From: CAXXOK01 sp963674895
Lineage (GTDB): Bacteria; Bacillota; Clostridia; Christensenellales; Aristaeellaceae
DNA length: 64,000 nucleotides
Direction: 5' to 3'
NCBI GenBank assembly: GCA_963674895.2
Contig: CAXXCY010000001.1
Span: forward strand, 806,001 to 870,000
Position 1 is the first letter of the stretch; each line of letters begins with the position of its first letter. The notes beneath the pieces were generated by a model. That model saw only the letters and a list, made by a program, of their open reading frames with translations. It made no database searches and was not told where the DNA came from. A program made the position numbers and the translations under genes. This document shows positions 60,583-64,000 of this stretch, piece by piece.

Positions 60583-61470
60583 ATGGAATACGTCCTTAAT
60601 CAGCTCGTCAACGGAATCTGCCAGGGTTCCATCTACGCCCTGATGGCGATCGGCTACTCCGTTATCGTAGGCGTTGTGGGCATGGTCACGTTTGCCTACG
60701 GCGAGATCATGATGATCGGCGCGTTCGGCGCATTCTACAGTTTCCAGTATTTCGGCAGCAATTTGCCCCTGGCGATCGTCATGGCGTTTGCCAGCTCGTT
60801 CATTCTCGGCATCGTGGTGTACAAGGTATGCTACGAGAAATTCTTCAACGCGCCCCGGCACATCTCGCTTTTGTGCACGATCGGCTTCAGCATGCTGATG
60901 CGCAACCTCGCGCAGATCGTGTTCGGGCCGGAAATCAAACCGATGATCAACATCATCCATAACGAAACGTTTTCCCTGCAGCTGGGGACGGTTTCCGTCG
61001 ATTTTAAACTGCTGCAGATTATCGTCATGGCGCTGGTGATTTTCTTCGCCGTCAGCCTGACGCTGTTTTTCAACCGCACCCGTTGGGGCGTCGCGCTTCG
61101 GGCCGTGAGCCAGAACAAGCAGGCCGCCTACCTGATGGGCATCAACGTGCGTTCCACGGCGATGCTGGGCAACAGCCTGGGCTGCGCTTTCGGCGGCATT
61201 GCCGGCATTCTTCTTTCCATCTATTATTACGCGGTTTCCTCCACCATGTGGGGCGGGTTCAGCATGAAGGCGTTTTCCGCTTCGGTGCTCGGCGGCCTGG
61301 TGGACCTGCGGATGTCCGCGCTGGGCGGCCTGTGCCTTGGCATTATCGAAAACCTCGGGATTACGATCAGCTCCGCCACCTTCCGCGATGTGTTCGCGTT
61401 CGGGTTCCTGATCCTGATTTTGGTCATCCGGCCGCAGGGCTTCGCGGCCAAGAAAGGGAATCGCGTATGA
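60583..61470 (+). CDS. livH: Branched-chain amino acid-type ABC transporter permease LivH
   Basis: 295 residues from the ATG at 60583 (GAAGGAGGAA upstream); the frame is open earlier without support. About eight membrane segments. LNQLVNGICQGSIYALMAIG is the usual LivH start, and NRTRWGVALRAVSQNKQAAY is the docking loop. ALGGLCLGIIENLG near the end is also typical. Its stop overlaps the start of the next permease gene (ATGA). Confidence 0.93.
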   Translation: MEYVLNQLVNGICQGSIYALMAIGYSVIVGVVGMVTFAYGEIMMIGAFGAFYSFQYFGSNLPLAIVMAFASSFILGIVVYKVCYEKFFNAPRHISLLCTIGFSMLMRNLAQIVFGPEIKPMINIIHNETFSLQLGTVSVDFKLLQIIVMALVIFFAVSLTLFFNRTRWGVALRAVSQNKQAAYLMGINVRSTAMLGNSLGCAFGGIAGILLSIYYYAVSSTMWGGFSMKAFSASVLGGLVDLRMSALGGLCLGIIENLGITISSATFRDVFAFGFLILILVIRPQGFAAKKGNRV

Positions 61471-62458
61471 ACAATGCAAAAGCAATCCTCAACAAATACA
61501 AGGTCGTATGGTTTGTGCTGCTGATGGTTGTGCTGTGCGCGCTGCCCTTCGTGGTCAAAAAAGCCCTGTACGTCCGGTATGCCTGCAATATCCTCATGTT
61601 CACGACCCTGGCGGGGTCGCTGAACGTGATCAACGGCTACTCGGGCCAATTCAATCTCGGGCAGGCCGGCTTCTTCGCAATCGGCGCCTATACCTGCGCG
61701 ATCTTTTCTACCAAGCTCGGTGTAAACTTTTGGCTCTTGCTGCCGATAGCTGGTATTGTCGCCGCTTTGGTTGGGCTGATTGTTGCTCTGCCGACGCTGA
61801 AACTGCAAGGGATTTATCTGGCGATTGTCACGCTTGGTGCTTCGGAGATCATCCGTATCATCGCGCAGACATGGACTCCGGTCACCGGCGGTTCGCTCGG
61901 CATCAAAAACATCCCGTATCCGTGGCTCTTCTCCCTGGATACGTTCAGGCCGAAGTACTATTACTTCATCTTTCTGGTGATCGCCATCCTGTTTTTCTTC
62001 GTCACGCGCAGGGTGCTGAAATCCCGCGTGGGCCGCGCGTGGATTTCCATCCGCGAGGACCAGATCGCGGCCCGCTCCCTGGGTGTGGAAACCAGCTTTT
62101 ACAAAAGCCTGAACTTCATGTACGGTGCGTTCTGGGCCGGCGTGATCGGCGCCGCGTACGCCCCGTTCGTCAATTATATCGAGGCGTCGCAGTTCTCGCT
62201 GGATACGGGCTTCAACGTGCTGGCGATGGTCGTGATCGGCGGCCAGGGCACGCTCATCGGCCCGATTGTCGGCAGCATCATCGTAACGGTGCTCACCGAA
62301 GCCCTCCGTTTCCTGGAGGCCTGGCGGTACGTGATCTATGCCGTGATCATCATCATGATGATGTGGGTGCGGCCGCAGGGAATCGCGGGAACGTCCCACT
62401 CGGTGCTTGCGGGCGGCATCATCAAGCGCAAGCCGGCGAAGGGAGGCATTGAAAAGGC

Positions 62459-62462
<4 letters not shown>
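61467..62462 (+). CDS. livM: Branched-chain amino acid-type ABC transporter permease LivM
   Basis: 331 residues from the ATG at 61467, which overlaps the livH stop. About nine membrane segments. LNVINGYSGQFNLGQAGFFA is the conserved LivM motif, and SRVGRAWISIREDQIAARSL the docking loop, with VVIGGQGTLIGPIVGSIIVT after it. Its stop overlaps the LivG start. Confidence 0.93.
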
Positions 62463-63265
<803 letters not shown>

Positions 63266-63266
63266 G

Positions 63267-63989
63267 ATGAAAAAACCCCTGCTGAAGGTGGAGGACCTGA
63301 CGGTTTACTACGGCTATATCAACGCGCTCAAGGGTATCAGCATCGAGGTGGACGAGGGCGAAATCATCACCCTGATCGGTGGCAACGGCGCCGGAAAAAC
63401 CACGACTCTGATGGCCATCTCCAATCTGGTGGAGAAGGCGGGCGGCAAGGTGTATTTCAAGTCCGAGAACATTACGAAAAAAGCGCCGGAGAAGATCGTG
63501 AAGCTCGGGATCAGCCACATTCCGGAAGGGCGGAAGATATTCCCGCAGCTTACGGTGTACGAAAACCTGGTCGCCGGCACCTTCGGAAAACCCAGGATTG
63601 ACAAAAAGACGATCCAGCGCCTGGTGGAGGAGCAGTACACGATGTTCCCGCGCCTGAAGGAGCGCTCCAAACAGCCCGGCGGCAGCCTGTCCGGCGGCGA
63701 GCAGCAGATGCTGGCCATCGCCCGGGGGCTGATGATGGAGCCGGAGCTGGTGATGCTGGACGAGCCCTCGCTGGGCCTGGCGCCGATCATCGTGGAAGAG
63801 ATCTTCCAGATGATTTTAAAAATCCGCGACAAGGGCAAGACCGTGCTTTTGATCGAACAGAACGCCTCGATGGCGCTGTCGATCGCGGACCGCGGATATG
63901 TGATCGAAACCGGAAGCGTGATCCTGACCGGGACCGGCCAGGACCTGCTCGTGAACCCCGAAGTGAAACGGGCGTACCTGGGTGTGTAG
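63267..63989 (+). CDS. livF: Branched-chain amino acid-type ABC transporter ATPase LivF
   Basis: 240 residues. Walker A is GGNGAGKTTTLMAISNLV, then HIPEGRKIFPQLTVYENL, which is typical of LivF. The signature is LSGGEQQMLAIARGLMMEP and Walker B is LVMLDEPSLGLAPI. It begins one base after the livG stop and completes the five-gene transporter. The last 11 bases of the window hold nothing. Confidence 0.95.
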   Translation: MKKPLLKVEDLTVYYGYINALKGISIEVDEGEIITLIGGNGAGKTTTLMAISNLVEKAGGKVYFKSENITKKAPEKIVKLGISHIPEGRKIFPQLTVYENLVAGTFGKPRIDKKTIQRLVEEQYTMFPRLKERSKQPGGSLSGGEQQMLAIARGLMMEPELVMLDEPSLGLAPIIVEEIFQMILKIRDKGKTVLLIEQNASMALSIADRGYVIETGSVILTGTGQDLLVNPEVKRAYLGV

Positions 63990-64000
63990 CATGGGCTGCG

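Overview
The window reads as chromosomal DNA of a GC-rich anaerobic member of the Firmicutes, most likely gut-type Clostridia. Grounds: strong AGGAGG-type ribosome sites, sigma-A promoters with 17-18 bp spacers, many ABC transporters and GntR/AraR-, MerR-TipAS- and YesMN-type regulators, and a YjdF gene with its leader. I recognised no rRNA, tRNA or CRISPR. One AT-rich stretch (about 54.45-57.09 kb) holds an IS3-family element and looks imported.

Layout. 0-7.6 kb: a plus-strand catabolic operon with CUT1 sugar permeases, two FAD oxidoreductases around a D-2-hydroxyacid dehydrogenase, an N-acetylneuraminate-lyase-like aldolase and a sialidase-fold protein. 7.9-9.4 kb: an orphan EF-Ts paralogue, a TetR regulator and a small unknown protein behind one promoter with a palindrome. 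9.6-13.4 kb: MBL hydrolase, XRE-cupin regulator, an orphan sensor kinase lacking its phospho-acceptor His, and an XRE-TPR regulator. 13.6-21.4 kb: a ribose/galactofuranose-type ABC transporter with two different permeases, a divergent AraR-like regulator with an AraR-like operator, and a GH4 glycosidase.

21.4-28.6 kb: YjdF with a probable azaaromatic riboswitch, an HD plus RyR-domain protein, a MerR-TipAS regulator with a 19-bp-spacer promoter, a YgjP-like metallopeptidase, phosphoglycerate mutase, an MFS transporter and an AEC transporter. 28.6-37.0 kb: YesMN-type two-component system, a thioredoxin-MsrA-MsrB fusion with CcdA, a double rhodanese, a VWA protein behind an ECF-like promoter, and bacterioferritin; together these suggest redox and envelope stress. 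37.0-40.8 kb: a polar amino acid ABC operon bracketed by two copies of a roughly 162-bp hairpin element.

40.9-45.2 kb: uracil/xanthine permease with a long leader, M28 peptidase, and an NAD-dependent epimerase-like protein. 45.4-52.0 kb: the most unusual locus. It encodes a membrane protein with an outside glycosidase domain and cytosolic HEAT-like repeats, translationally coupled to an IcaA-like processive glycosyltransferase, then a secreted GH18 enzyme and a membrane protein with tandem Cys-rich repeats; probably an exopolysaccharide system. 52.1-54.4 kb: DUF2130 protein and a secreted amidohydrolase. 54.5-57.0 kb: AT-rich island with an unknown zinc-cluster-like protein and a DUF6602-like gene broken by the IS element. 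57.1-64 kb: PfkB sugar kinase, an ATC-hydrolase-family protein behind a FadR-type operator, and a complete Liv branched-chain amino acid transporter.
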